This document shows, piece after piece, positions 1 through 7,860 of a DNA stretch of 42,605 bases (its first letter is position 1; every line of letters begins with the position of its first letter). A program made the translations under genes and the position numbers. The notes beneath the pieces were generated by a model. That model searched no databases, had not been told where the DNA came from, and was given only the letters and a program-made list of their open reading frames with translations. The stretch comes from Clostridia bacterium (GTDB lineage: Bacteria > Bacillota > Clostridia > Christensenellales > Aristaeellaceae): assembly GCA_017463245.1 (NCBI GenBank), contig JAFTPN010000030.1, positions 1 through 42,605 on the forward strand, given 5' to 3'.

Positions 1-59
1 ACGATAGCGGCCAGGATCAGCAGCCAGATAATGACCTTGCGGAACTTCTTCTTTTTCAT
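1..59 (-). CDS. N-terminus of an unknown membrane-anchored protein (cut by window edge)
   Basis: Only the first 19 codons are inside the window. They encode a short run of lysines and one arginine followed by a hydrophobic segment (IIWLLILAA), the pattern of an N-terminal signal anchor or signal peptide. A strong ribosome binding site, AGGAGG, lies about 9 bases before the ATG at 57-59. The protein is therefore probably membrane-anchored or exported. Nothing in this fragment identifies a family; efflux adaptors and cell-wall enzymes often begin this way, but that is only a possibility. Confidence 0.6.
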   Translation of the reverse strand, partial: MKKKKFRKVIIWLLILAAI

Positions 60-95
60 GGTGATAGACCTCCTGTTTCGTTCGGAGTCAGTATA

Positions 96-113
96 TATGA
101 ACTGTATGAACTG
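96..113. repeat. Tandem 9-base direct repeat TATGAACTG x2 upstream of the partial gene
   Basis: Two perfect back-to-back copies of TATGAACTG (96-104 and 105-113), with a partial third copy (TATGAA) at 116-121. They sit 37-54 bases upstream of the minus-strand start codon at 59, inside its likely promoter region, where a TATACT-like -10 can be read on the minus strand. This could be a tandem operator, or may be chance. Confidence 0.4.
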
Positions 114-126
114 CGTATGAAGAAAT

Positions 127-155
127 GTAAAAATCCGGCAGAGTATTTCTGCCGG
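127..155 (-). terminator. Intrinsic terminator of the aminotransferase-tyrS-yigZ operon
   Basis: Read on the minus strand, CCGGCAGA and TCTGCCGG form an 8-bp perfect stem with a 5-base loop, followed by ATTTTTAC. It lies 10 bases past the yigZ stop codon. Confidence 0.8.
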
Positions 156-164
156 ACAGAGACG

Positions 165-800
165 TTATTCAGAATCCCAGGCTTCGTAGGATTCATCTTC
201 AAGGAGATAGTCAAATCTACCATCGGTCACGCGGGTGAGGTCTGCAAGCACCTGCTCTGCATCCTTTTCACGCACCAGCAGGGTGAAGGTGACGGCGGTG
301 GCAAACTCGCTGCCGACCATTTGCACGGGCATGGTTTTTATGGCGTGCTGCACCTTGTCCCACAGGGGATAGGCCACCTCGCAGATATAGCGCTGAGAGG
401 GTTCCATCACCACGACTTGCGCGGCTTTCAGCCCAACAACGCATCCCTGCGTATAGGCACGCACCAGCCCGCCTGCGCCCAGCAGCACACCGCCGAAGTA
501 GCGGGTCACCACCACGCAGCAGTTCACCACGCCCTGCGCCTTGATGACCTCCATCATGGGCAGACCAGCGGTGCCGCCAGGTTCGCCATCGTCAGAATAG
601 CGCATGATGCCCGCATTCTGGCCGATCACGTAGGCATAGCAGTTGTGGGTGGCGTCCTTGTGCTTGGTGCGGATGCTTTGCAGAAAGGCCAGCGCTTCCT
701 CCTCTGTCTGCACCGGGGCAGCATAGCCGATGAAGCGGCTCTTGTTCACAATGAACTCGTCGGAGGAGGAGCAGCGCAGGGTTTTGTACGGGGCGCTCAT
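165..800 (-). CDS. yigZ: YigZ/IMPACT family protein
   Basis: A 211-residue protein of the UPF0029/IMPACT family (E. coli YigZ, B. subtilis YvyE). The N-terminal half carries the family block, with [12 protein letters not shown] near residues 19-30, then [12 protein letters not shown] and [14 protein letters not shown], and the [19 protein letters not shown] stretch. The C-terminal half matches the small DUF1949-type domain. The family is related to eukaryotic IMPACT and is linked to translation or ribosome-associated roles, but its bacterial function is not settled. Its start overlaps the end of tyrS by 4 bases, so it is the last gene of the T-box operon and is followed by a terminator. Confidence 0.9.
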   Translation of the reverse strand: MSAPYKTLRCSSSDEFIVNKSRFIGYAAPVQTEEEALAFLQSIRTKHKDATHNCYAYVIGQNAGIMRYSDDGEPGGTAGLPMMEVIKAQGVVNCCVVVTRYFGGVLLGAGGLVRAYTQGCVVGLKAAQVVVMEPSQRYICEVAYPLWDKVQHAIKTMPVQMVGSEFATAVTFTLLVREKDAEQVLADLTRVTDGRFDYLLEDESYEAWDSE

Positions 801-2026
801 TTCAGGATCAGGCGGCGGAAGCCCTTCTTGCCCTTCTTGAGCATCAGGCCGTCTTCGCCGATCATATCAGCGGTAACCACAGCGCCAAAGTCGGTGACCT
901 TTTCGTCGCCCAGGGACACAGCGCCGGCCTTCATCTGGTTGCGGGCGTCGGACTGGCTCTTGCACAGGCCGGACAGCACCAGCATGGTGGTGACGCGAGC
1001 ATCGCCGGAGAGCATCTCAGCAGTCAGCTCAAAGGAGGGCACATCAGCGCCGTTCATGCCGCCAGCGAACAGGGCCAGGGCTGCATCGGCGGCCTTCTGG
1101 GCTTCCTCTTCGCCGTGCACCAGCTTGGTGACCTCGTAGGCAAGCACCTTCTTGGCCTCGTTGATCTCGCTGCCCTCCAGCGCACCTAGACGGCGAACCT
1201 CGTCCATAGGCAGGAAGGTGAGCAGACCCAGGCACTTCTCCACGTCCTTGTCGTCGATGTTGCGCCAGTACTGGTAGAAGTCGAAGGGAGTGGTCTTGGC
1301 AGGATCCAGCCACAGGGCGCCCTTCTCGGTCTTGCCCATCTTGCGGCCGTCATGGGTCAAAAGCAGCTGGAAGGTGCAGGCAAAGGCCTTTTCCTGCTCC
1401 TTGCGGCGCACCAGGTCAGCGCCGCCCAGCATATTGCTCCACTGGTCGTTGCCGCCCATTTCCAGTCGGCAGCCGTAGCGCTTGAACAGCTCCAGGAAGT
1501 CGTAGCTCTGCATGAGCATGTAGGTGAATTCCAGGAAGCTCAGGCCGTTTTCGGATTCCATGCGAGCCTTGTAGCAATCGGCGCGGAGCATGGTGTTCAC
1601 AGAGAACATGGAGCCGATGTCCCGCATGAACTCGATGAAGTTCAGGTTGCGCAGCCAGTCGCCGTTGTTGACGATGATGGCCTGACCCTCGGAGAAGTCC
1701 AGGAAGCGGCTCATCTGCTTCTTGATGCACTCCACGTTCTGGTCAATGGTCTCAACGGTCATCATCTTGCGCATATCGGTCTTGCCGGAGGGATCGCCGA
1801 TCATGGCGGTGCCGCCGCCCATCAGGGCGATGGGCTTATGACCTGCCTTCTGCATATGGGCCATGGCCATGATCGGGATGTAATGGCCGATGTGCAGGGA
1901 ATCAGCGGTGGGGTCGAAACCAACATAGAAGGTGGTGGGCTCCTTCAGCTGCTCGTAGAGTTCCTCGGGGAAGGTCATCTGGGCAAGGAAGCCGCGCTCC
2001 TTCAGGGTATCAAGAATGTGAGTCAT
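797..2026 (-). CDS. tyrS: Tyrosyl-tRNA synthetase
   Basis: 409 residues, the normal length of bacterial TyrS. It charges tRNA-Tyr with tyrosine in the cytoplasm. Class I signatures are visible: HIGH as H45-I-G-H48 within [10 protein letters not shown], and a KMSKS variant, KMGKT, after the GNDQWSN tyrosine-binding block. The C-terminal 65 or so residues ([19 protein letters not shown] onward) form an S4-type RNA-binding domain. The ATG at 2026 is preceded by GAGAGGAG. It lies 36 bases downstream of the aminotransferase gene and overlaps yigZ by 4 bases. The whole set is governed by the T-box at 3265-3530, whose likely specifier codon UAC (Tyr) matches this enzyme. Confidence 0.97.
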   Translation of the reverse strand: MTHILDTLKERGFLAQMTFPEELYEQLKEPTTFYVGFDPTADSLHIGHYIPIMAMAHMQKAGHKPIALMGGGTAMIGDPSGKTDMRKMMTVETIDQNVECIKKQMSRFLDFSEGQAIIVNNGDWLRNLNFIEFMRDIGSMFSVNTMLRADCYKARMESENGLSFLEFTYMLMQSYDFLELFKRYGCRLEMGGNDQWSNMLGGADLVRRKEQEKAFACTFQLLLTHDGRKMGKTEKGALWLDPAKTTPFDFYQYWRNIDDKDVEKCLGLLTFLPMDEVRRLGALEGSEINEAKKVLAYEVTKLVHGEEEAQKAADAALALFAGGMNGADVPSFELTAEMLSGDARVTTMLVLSGLCKSQSDARNQMKAGAVSLGDEKVTDFGAVVTADMIGEDGLMLKKGKKGFRRLILK

Positions 2027-2062
2027 GGGGGATTCTCCTCTCTATCTTCTATCCATTGATGA

Positions 2063-3247
2063 TTACTTGAGTGCATCTTCCACCAGTTCACGCAGGATCT
2101 TCATGCCCTCGTGGATCTGGTCGATGGTGCTGTTGGAGAAATTCAGGCGGAAGGTATTGTCATGGCCGCCATCGCAGAAGAAGTGGGTGCCGGGAACGTA
2201 TGCCACATGGCGCTCCACAGCCTTCTCCAGCATGGCCTTGGCCTCGATGCCCGCGGGCAGCTCCACCCAGATAAACAGGCCGCCCTCGGGCCTGGTATAT
2301 CGGGTACCCTCGGGGAAGGTGGCCAGTTCGTCCAGCATGGCGTTCATCTGCGCCTTGTAGCTCTGGCAGATGGAGGCAATGTGGGCAGGCAGCAGATCCT
2401 GCCGCAGGTACTGATCCACAATGGCCTGGTTCAGGTTGGCGGTATGTACGTCGGAGGACTGCTTGCCGATGGTGCATTTGCGCAGGATCAGCGGATCGCC
2501 TACCATGAAGCCAACACGGATGCCGGGGGAGATGATCTTGGAGAAGGAACCCAGGAACACCACCCAGCCCTCTTTGTCGTAGGACTTGATGGAGGGGATG
2601 GGGGAGCCAGCATAGCGCAGGTCACGGTAGGGATCGTCCTCCGCCACCACCATACCGTACTTGGCAGCCATTTCAGCAATGGGCTGGCGGCGCTCGGCGG
2701 CCAGGGTCTTGCCGGTGGGGTTCTGGAAGGTGGGGATGGTGTAGAGCATCTTGGGATGATGCTTGATAATGGCTTCCTCCAGCTTATCCAGCAGGATGCC
2801 GTTTTCATCGCTCTCCACGGGCACCAGCTTGGCCTGGTACAGGTTCATGCATTGCAGGTTGCCCAGGAAGGAGGGGTTCTCCACCAGGATCACATCGCCG
2901 GGGTTGATCAATGCCTTGCAAAGCAGATCCATGCCTTGGGTGGAGCCGGTGGTGGGCAGGATACCCTTCACCTCGCAGCCCAGCTGCTTTTCGGCATAGG
3001 CCTTCAGGCTTTCCAGCAGGGCGGGATAGCCCTCGGTGGCGCCGTATTGCAAAATGGCCTTGCCGTTCTCCTTCAGCACCTTCTGCGCCAGCTCTGCCAC
3101 GGTTTCATCCGGCAGGGCAGACAGGGCAGGATTGCCGCCGGCAAAGGAGATCATGCCGGGCTTGGCGATCATCTTGAAGATCTCGCGGATCGCGCTGCCG
3201 CTGACACCGTCAAAGCGGGAAGCAAATTGGATCGAATCAAGGTTCAC
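2063..3247 (-). CDS. PLP-dependent aminotransferase (class I fold, 2-aminoadipate/aromatic type)
   Basis: 394 residues of the fold-type I aminotransferase family related to LysN, KAT-II and the aminotransferase half of MocR proteins. Seen: FAGGNPALSALP (substrate loop), YGATEGYPALLESL, TTGSTQGMDLL, NPTGK near 177-180, AEDDPYRDL, and the PLP-binding lysine K237 in GSFSKIISPGIRVG. It transfers an amino group between an amino acid and a 2-oxo acid. The exact substrate cannot be read off. First place in a probable tyrosine T-box operon with tyrS suggests an aromatic substrate (inference). The start is GTG at 3247 with GGAGGA about 8 bases upstream; an ATG 7 bases further up is out of frame. Confidence 0.88.
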   Translation of the reverse strand: MNLDSIQFASRFDGVSGSAIREIFKMIAKPGMISFAGGNPALSALPDETVAELAQKVLKENGKAILQYGATEGYPALLESLKAYAEKQLGCEVKGILPTTGSTQGMDLLCKALINPGDVILVENPSFLGNLQCMNLYQAKLVPVESDENGILLDKLEEAIIKHHPKMLYTIPTFQNPTGKTLAAERRQPIAEMAAKYGMVVAEDDPYRDLRYAGSPIPSIKSYDKEGWVVFLGSFSKIISPGIRVGFMVGDPLILRKCTIGKQSSDVHTANLNQAIVDQYLRQDLLPAHIASICQSYKAQMNAMLDELATFPEGTRYTRPEGGLFIWVELPAGIEAKAMLEKAVERHVAYVPGTHFFCDGGHDNTFRLNFSNSTIDQIHEGMKILRELVEDALK

Positions 3248-3264
3248 TTGTCATTCCTCCTTAT

Positions 3265-3530
3265 AAAAATAAAAACCCCCGGAGCATATCGCTCAGGAAG
3301 GTGACATTGTCACGGTACCACTTCCGTTTTCGGCTGCAAGCAGCCCTCAGCGAGGATCCATCAATCCTCCTGCGCTGTAACCGGCGCACCGGATGCCGCC
3401 TACTTCATCTGTTCAGCGGATGGCTCGGAGCTGTACTTCACTGCCAGGCAGCTGCTTCCTTGCACCAGACGGAAGCTCTCTGAAAGCTGACATGGGGCAG
3501 ATACTCGTCTCCTCATTGCCCTGATAGGGT
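3265..3530 (-). promoter_or_regulatory. T-box leader (probable Tyr specifier) upstream of aminotransferase-tyrS-yigZ
   Basis: On the minus strand the leader shows the Stem I AG bulge (CAGAGAGC) and distal loop (CTGGTGCAAGG). The specifier loop has AGUA opposite GAAGUACAG, and the antiterminator has the T-box core AAGTGGTACCGTG (3310-3323). A terminator hairpin with GAGC/GCTC at its tip and a run of T lies at about 3268-3298. Directly after GAA the readable codons are GUA (Val) or, shifted by one base, UAC (Tyr). UAC is followed by the conserved A and fits the downstream tyrS, so Tyr is preferred. The UGGU bulge would pair with a tRNA whose discriminator base is A, as in tRNA-Tyr. Uncharged tRNA should switch on the operon. 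The rest of the 3248-3789 gap holds divergent promoters and an inverted repeat. Confidence 0.9.
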
Positions 3531-3532
3531 GA

Positions 3533-3562
3533 ATTATACGACAGAAAAGCGAACATTGTCAA
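3533..3562 (-). promoter_or_regulatory. Sigma-A promoter of the Tyr T-box operon
   Basis: On the minus strand TTGACA (3557-3562) is separated by 18 bases from a perfect TATAAT (3533-3538), directly upstream of the T-box leader. Confidence 0.88.
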
Positions 3563-3636
3563 GGGAAAAGTGAAACAATATTGGGTGTATAATGTGAAAT
3601 ATGGTGGAAAGGTTGACTAATCAACAAAGGACGGTG

Positions 3637-3661
3637 TTTTTCATGAAAGAATCATGAAAAA
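3637..3661. repeat. Perfect 10-bp inverted repeat, candidate operator
   Basis: TTTTTCATGA (3637-3646), a 5-base spacer AAGAA, then TCATGAAAAA (3652-3661): perfect arms. It ends 3 bases before the -35 box of the asp23 promoter. It is not followed by a T run beyond its own arms and does not end a gene, so an operator for a dimeric regulator is more likely than a terminator. Confidence 0.55.
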
Positions 3662-3664
3662 GAC

Positions 3665-3693
3665 TTGCTAAACGTGCCAAAATCCTGTATACT
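3665..3693 (+). promoter_or_regulatory. Sigma-A promoter of asp23-fakA-recG
   Basis: TTGCTA (3665-3670), 17-base spacer, TATACT (3688-3693). It would give a leader of about 90 bases before the asp23 ribosome binding site AAGGAGG (3773-3779). Confidence 0.8.
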
Positions 3694-3789
3694 ACATAAT
3701 GACCCTGACTATGGGTGTCTTTGGCATGGGCTGTGCCCGGCCAGAGTTCCGCCTCAGAGGCAATCCCGCACAAGGAGGTAGGATCAACC

Positions 3790-4140
3790 ATGGAATGCAA
3801 GATCAAGAATGATATCGGCACCATCTTCATCACCGAGGATGTGATGCTCAAGGTCGTTGGTTATGCCGCGCTGGAGTGCTATGGCATTGTGGCCATGTCT
3901 TCCCGCCGGGCAAAGGATGGCTTTGTGGAGTGGCTGGGCCGCGAAAATCTTTCCAAGGGTGTGCAGATCCGCACTGCGGGCGATATGCTGGACGTGGATC
4001 TGTTCATCATCGTGGAATATGGCATCTCCATTGCCGAGGTATGCAAGACCATTGTGGACACCGTGCGCTACAAGCTGGAAAGCATGACCGGCATCAAGGT
4101 GCGCAAGGTGAATATCTCGGTGGAAGGCATCCGCATCTAA
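3790..4140 (+). CDS. Asp23/Gls24 family envelope stress response protein
   Basis: 116 residues from the ATG at 3790, which follows AAGGAGGTAGG. The sequence fits the Asp23/Gls24 (YloU) family: GTIFITEDVMLKVVGYAALECYGIVAMSS at the N-terminus, a central VDLFIIVEYGISIAEVCKTI strand-helix unit, and the C-terminal KVRKVNISVEGIRI. Family members are small cytoplasmic proteins tied to membrane or cell-envelope stress in Gram-positives. Asp23-fakA(yloV)-recG is the classic Bacillota order, and here it has its own promoter and possible operator. The particular role of this copy is inferred from the family. Confidence 0.92.
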   Translation: MECKIKNDIGTIFITEDVMLKVVGYAALECYGIVAMSSRRAKDGFVEWLGRENLSKGVQIRTAGDMLDVDLFIIVEYGISIAEVCKTIVDTVRYKLESMTGIKVRKVNISVEGIRI

Positions 4141-4176
4141 AAGCGATACCAACGCTCGTGAACGGAGGAAAAACCT

Positions 4177-5835
4177 TTGATTCAGTTTAAGACGATTGAC
4201 GGCTTGCTGCTGCGCGACATGGTGGTCGCCGGTGCAGCCCTGCTTGAAAAGAACCGCGAGGCTGTGGACGCGCTGAACGTGTTCCCCGTGCCTGACGGTG
4301 ATACCGGCACCAATATGTCCCTGACCATGCAGAGCGCCACCCGCGAGGTGAACAGCAAGGAGTTCCTGCGCGCTGATGAGGCTGCCAATGCCGTGGCCAA
4401 GGGTGCGCTGCGCGGCGCCCGCGGCAACTCCGGCGTGATCACCTCCCAGCTGCTGCGCGGCTTTGCCAAGGCGCTCAGCGGCCTGGACAAGGTGACCCCT
4501 GTTCAGTTTGCCAACGCCCTGAAGGCCGGTTCCGACCAGGCCTACAAGGCTGTGATGAAGCCCAAGGAGGGCACCATCCTCACGGTGGCTCGTGTGATCG
4601 CAGAAGAGGCTATCAAGCAGGCTCAGAAGGAGCCTGAGGACTATGAAGGCCTGATGAATGTGATCCTCAAAACCGGCGAGGACATCCTGAAGCGCACCAC
4701 CGAAATGCTGCCTGCCCTGAAGCAGGCTGGCGTTGTGGACTCCGGCGGACGCGGTCTGCTGCTGATCTACACCGGTTATGCCGCTGTGATGCGCGGCGAG
4801 GATATCTCCACCATCGCTCCTGACATGGAAAGCGATGGCGTGGCCGTGTTTGAAGACAACCACGATGCCATTGATGAGATCAAGTTCGCGTATTGCACCG
4901 AGTTCCTCATTCAGTATCTGAACGAGAACTGCAATGAACATGCCGTGGATTCCTTCCGCCGCCGCCTGAACCGCATTGGCGACAGCGTGGTGGTGGTCAA
5001 CGACATGGACGTGATCAAGGTTCATGTTCACACCAATAATCCCGGCCGTGCCCTGGAGTATGGCCTGGAGCTGGGCGAACTGGTGAATCTGAAGATCGAG
5101 AACATGGTGGAGCAGCGCCGCGAGAACGAGCGCAAGGAAGAAGCCGCCAAGGAGCAGGCTGCTCCCAAGGAGCCCGAGAAGGACTTCGGCATGGTGGCTG
5201 TTTCCCTGGGCGAGGGCTTCAGCCAGATTTTCCGCGACCTGACGGTGGATCACATCGTGGAGGGCGGCCAGACCATGAACCCCTCCATCAAGGATATTCT
5301 GGATGCCATCAACGCTGTGAACGCCAAGTGCGTGTTCGTGTTCCCCAACAACGGCAACGTCACCATGGCTGCCCAGCAGGCAGCCGAGCTGGCCGAGAAG
5401 GAAGTCTATGTGATCCCCACCAAGAACGTGGCCATGGGTATCGCTGCGGCGGTGGCCTTCCAGCCTGACGTCAGCGGCGAAGAAAATGCTGCCCGCATGG
5501 AGGAAGCTGCCCAGCGCGTGAAGACCGGCACCGTCACCTATGCTGTGCGCGACAGCGAATATAATGGCGTGCATATCAACGAGGGCGACATCATCGGCCT
5601 GCACAATGGCGCCATCGAGTATTCTGGCACCAGCGTCCATGACGTGGTGATGGAAATGATGAAGGCTGTTGTTACTGACGACGATGAGCTGATCACCGTG
5701 TACTTTGGCCAGGAGACCACCGAGGCCGACGCCCAGCAGATTACCGAGGAGATCGCCAATGCGTATCCCGACTGCGATGTGGAGTGCCACATGGGCGGCC
5801 AGCCGCTGTATTATTACCTGATTTCTGTGGAGTAA
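4177..5835 (+). CDS. fakA: DAK2-domain fatty acid kinase-type protein (YloV/FakA)
   Basis: 552 residues, close to the usual FakA length. The N-terminal DAK2 kinase domain is unmistakable: NVFPVPDGDTGTNMSLTM near residues 30-47, GARGNSGVITSQLL near 80-93, and VDSGGRGLLLIYTGY. The rest contains the family's middle and C-terminal parts, with GEGFSQIFRDL and VFVFPNNGNVTMAAQQAAEL. FakA phosphorylates fatty acids carried by a FakB (DegV-like) partner to feed phospholipid synthesis; no FakB gene is seen in this window. The start is TTG at 4177 with GGAGGA 8 bases before it. A short charged stretch with many Glu and Lys (ENERKEEAAKEQAAPKEPEKD) links the two halves. Confidence 0.9.
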   Translation: MIQFKTIDGLLLRDMVVAGAALLEKNREAVDALNVFPVPDGDTGTNMSLTMQSATREVNSKEFLRADEAANAVAKGALRGARGNSGVITSQLLRGFAKALSGLDKVTPVQFANALKAGSDQAYKAVMKPKEGTILTVARVIAEEAIKQAQKEPEDYEGLMNVILKTGEDILKRTTEMLPALKQAGVVDSGGRGLLLIYTGYAAVMRGEDISTIAPDMESDGVAVFEDNHDAIDEIKFAYCTEFLIQYLNENCNEHAVDSFRRRLNRIGDSVVVVNDMDVIKVHVHTNNPGRALEYGLELGELVNLKIENMVEQRRENERKEEAAKEQAAPKEPEKDFGMVAVSLGEGFSQIFRDLTVDHIVEGGQTMNPSIKDILDAINAVNAKCVFVFPNNGNVTMAAQQAAELAEKEVYVIPTKNVAMGIAAAVAFQPDVSGEENAARMEEAAQRVKTGTVTYAVRDSEYNGVHINEGDIIGLHNGAIEYSGTSVHDVVMEMMKAVVTDDDELITVYFGQETTEADAQQITEEIANAYPDCDVECHMGGQPLYYYLISVE

Positions 5836-5837
5836 TT

Positions 5838-7844
5838 ATGGAGCTTTCCACGCTCAAGGGCATTGGTCCCACCCGATTGGAATCACTTCGCGCAATGGGC
5901 ATTGTCTCATTGCGCGATTTGTTATGCTGCCTTCCTGTACGCTATGAGGACAGGACGAAGATCCTCCCATGCTCCATGGCCCGCGGCGGCGAAGTGCTGG
6001 TGATGGGCGTTGTGCATAACAAGCCCAAGCTGAGCCGCTTCAACGGGCTGACGAAGGTCACCGCATCCCTCCAGGATGAAAGCGGCAAGCTGCCCCTTGT
6101 GTGGTACAACCAGCCCTGGGTGTGCCAGCAGCTGCCGGTGGGGGAGCTGGTGATGCTCTTCGGCCGCATTGTGGAGAAAAACGGCAGGCGGGCATTGCAG
6201 AATCCGCAGCGGGTCACGGAACTGTCCATTCAGCCGGTGTATCGTGCGGTGAAGGGCATTCCCGCGAAGATCTTCCGGGAAATGATGCAAAAGGCGCTGA
6301 CCCAGGTGGACGAATGCTGCCCGGAGACGCTGCCCCGCTCGCTGCGGCTGAGGCACGAGCTGTGCGAGAGAAATTTTGCCATCCGGCAGGCACATTTCCC
6401 GGATAATCTGGATAATCTACGTATAGCGCGTCGGCGTCTCGCCTTTGAACAGATGCTGATGTACCAGGCAGCCATCGGGCTGGTGCGGCACCACCAGGAG
6501 AACGGTATTGCGCTTCCGCTGAAAGATGATGCCTGCGAAGCCTTCTGGAAGCACATGCCCTTTCCGCCAACCGGAGCGCAGAAACGTGTGCTGGAGGAGA
6601 TCGCACAGGACTTGCGCCGTGAGCGAGCCATGAGCCGCCTGGTGCAGGGTGACGTTGGCTGCGGCAAAACAGCGCTGGCCTTTGGCGCCATTGCCATGAC
6701 CTGCGGCGCTGGCTATCAGGCCGCCATGATGGCGCCCACGGAAATTCTTGCACGGCAGCATTATGAATCAGCCAAGGCGCTGCTGGAACCGCTGGGCATT
6801 TCCTGCGGGCTGCTGATCGGCTCCATGAAGGTCAAGGAGAAGCGGGCCGCTCATGCTGCGCTGGCAGAGGGCAAGTGGCAAGCGGTCTTCGGCACCCATG
6901 CGCTGATCAGCGAGGGTGTGACCTACCAGCGTCTTGGCCTGGTGGTGACAGACGAGCAGCATCGCTTTGGCGTGCGGCAGCGCTCCACCCTGCAGGAGAA
7001 GGGTGTGCAGGACGCCAGAGCACCCCATGTGCTGGTGATGTCCGCCACGCCCATTCCGCGCACGCTGGCGCTGATCCTCTACGGCGATCTGGACGTGTCC
7101 GTGGTGGATGAACTGCCTCCCGGACGCACCCCGGTGCAGACGCGTCTTGTGCCGGAAGGCAAGCGCAGCGATATGTACGGCTTCCTGCGGGAGCAGGTGC
7201 ATCAGGGCAGGCAGGCCTATGTGGTTTGCCCCCTTGTGGAGGACAGCGAGGCCATCGATAATGTGCGCTCTGCCAAGGCGACCTATGAGGCGCTGACCAG
7301 CAGCGAGCTGGCAGGCTTGCGGGTGGGCTTGACCTGGGGTGCGCAGAAGGCCGACGAAAAGGCAGAAGTGCTGCGTGCCTTTGCGGCGGGTGAAACGGAC
7401 GTATTGGTGTCCACCACGGTGATCGAGGTGGGCGTCAACGTGCCCAATGCCAGCGTGATGGTGATCGAGAATGCCGAACGCTACGGCCTGTCCCAGCTGC
7501 ATCAGCTGCGGGGACGTGTTGGCCGCGGCAGCGCGGAAAGCTGGTGCTTCCTGCTGGCGGATGAAAACGAGCGGCTGCGCATTCTGTGCAAGACCAACGA
7601 TGGCTTTGTGGTGGCGCAGAAGGATCTCGAATTGCGTGGCCCCGGTGATTTGATGGGGACGCGGCAGTCCGGCGAATTGATGGCCGATTTCCTGCTGGAT
7701 GGCGATGTGCGTATGCTGGAAGAGGCCTCCCGCTGCATGAAGCAGCTGCGGGAAGACCCGGCGCTGCGTGAAGAGCGCGAAGCGGTGGAGCGCGAGGCTG
7801 CGCTGTATTATCGTGAAAAACTGAGCCAGGTGGCTTTGAACTGA
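5838..7844 (+). CDS. recG: ATP-dependent DNA helicase RecG
   Basis: 668 residues starting MELSTLKGIGPTRL at the ATG at 5838, two bases after the fakA stop, so translation is probably coupled. RecG remodels stalled replication forks and Holliday junctions. Seen in order: an N-terminal wedge/OB domain (VMGVVHNKPKLSRF and VWYNQPW); Walker A QGDVGCGKTALAFGA; motif II DEQHRFGVRQRS; motif III MSATPIPRTLAL; and the helicase C domain with STTVIEVGVNVPNASVM and QLHQLRGRVGRG. The C-terminal RecG block (DGFVVAQKDLELRGPGDLMG) is complete. Length is normal. Confidence 0.97.
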   Translation: MELSTLKGIGPTRLESLRAMGIVSLRDLLCCLPVRYEDRTKILPCSMARGGEVLVMGVVHNKPKLSRFNGLTKVTASLQDESGKLPLVWYNQPWVCQQLPVGELVMLFGRIVEKNGRRALQNPQRVTELSIQPVYRAVKGIPAKIFREMMQKALTQVDECCPETLPRSLRLRHELCERNFAIRQAHFPDNLDNLRIARRRLAFEQMLMYQAAIGLVRHHQENGIALPLKDDACEAFWKHMPFPPTGAQKRVLEEIAQDLRRERAMSRLVQGDVGCGKTALAFGAIAMTCGAGYQAAMMAPTEILARQHYESAKALLEPLGISCGLLIGSMKVKEKRAAHAALAEGKWQAVFGTHALISEGVTYQRLGLVVTDEQHRFGVRQRSTLQEKGVQDARAPHVLVMSATPIPRTLALILYGDLDVSVVDELPPGRTPVQTRLVPEGKRSDMYGFLREQVHQGRQAYVVCPLVEDSEAIDNVRSAKATYEALTSSELAGLRVGLTWGAQKADEKAEVLRAFAAGETDVLVSTTVIEVGVNVPNASVMVIENAERYGLSQLHQLRGRVGRGSAESWCFLLADENERLRILCKTNDGFVVAQKDLELRGPGDLMGTRQSGELMADFLLDGDVRMLEEASRCMKQLREDPALREEREAVEREAALYYREKLSQVALN

Positions 7845-7860
7845 CCGAAAGGAGATACCC

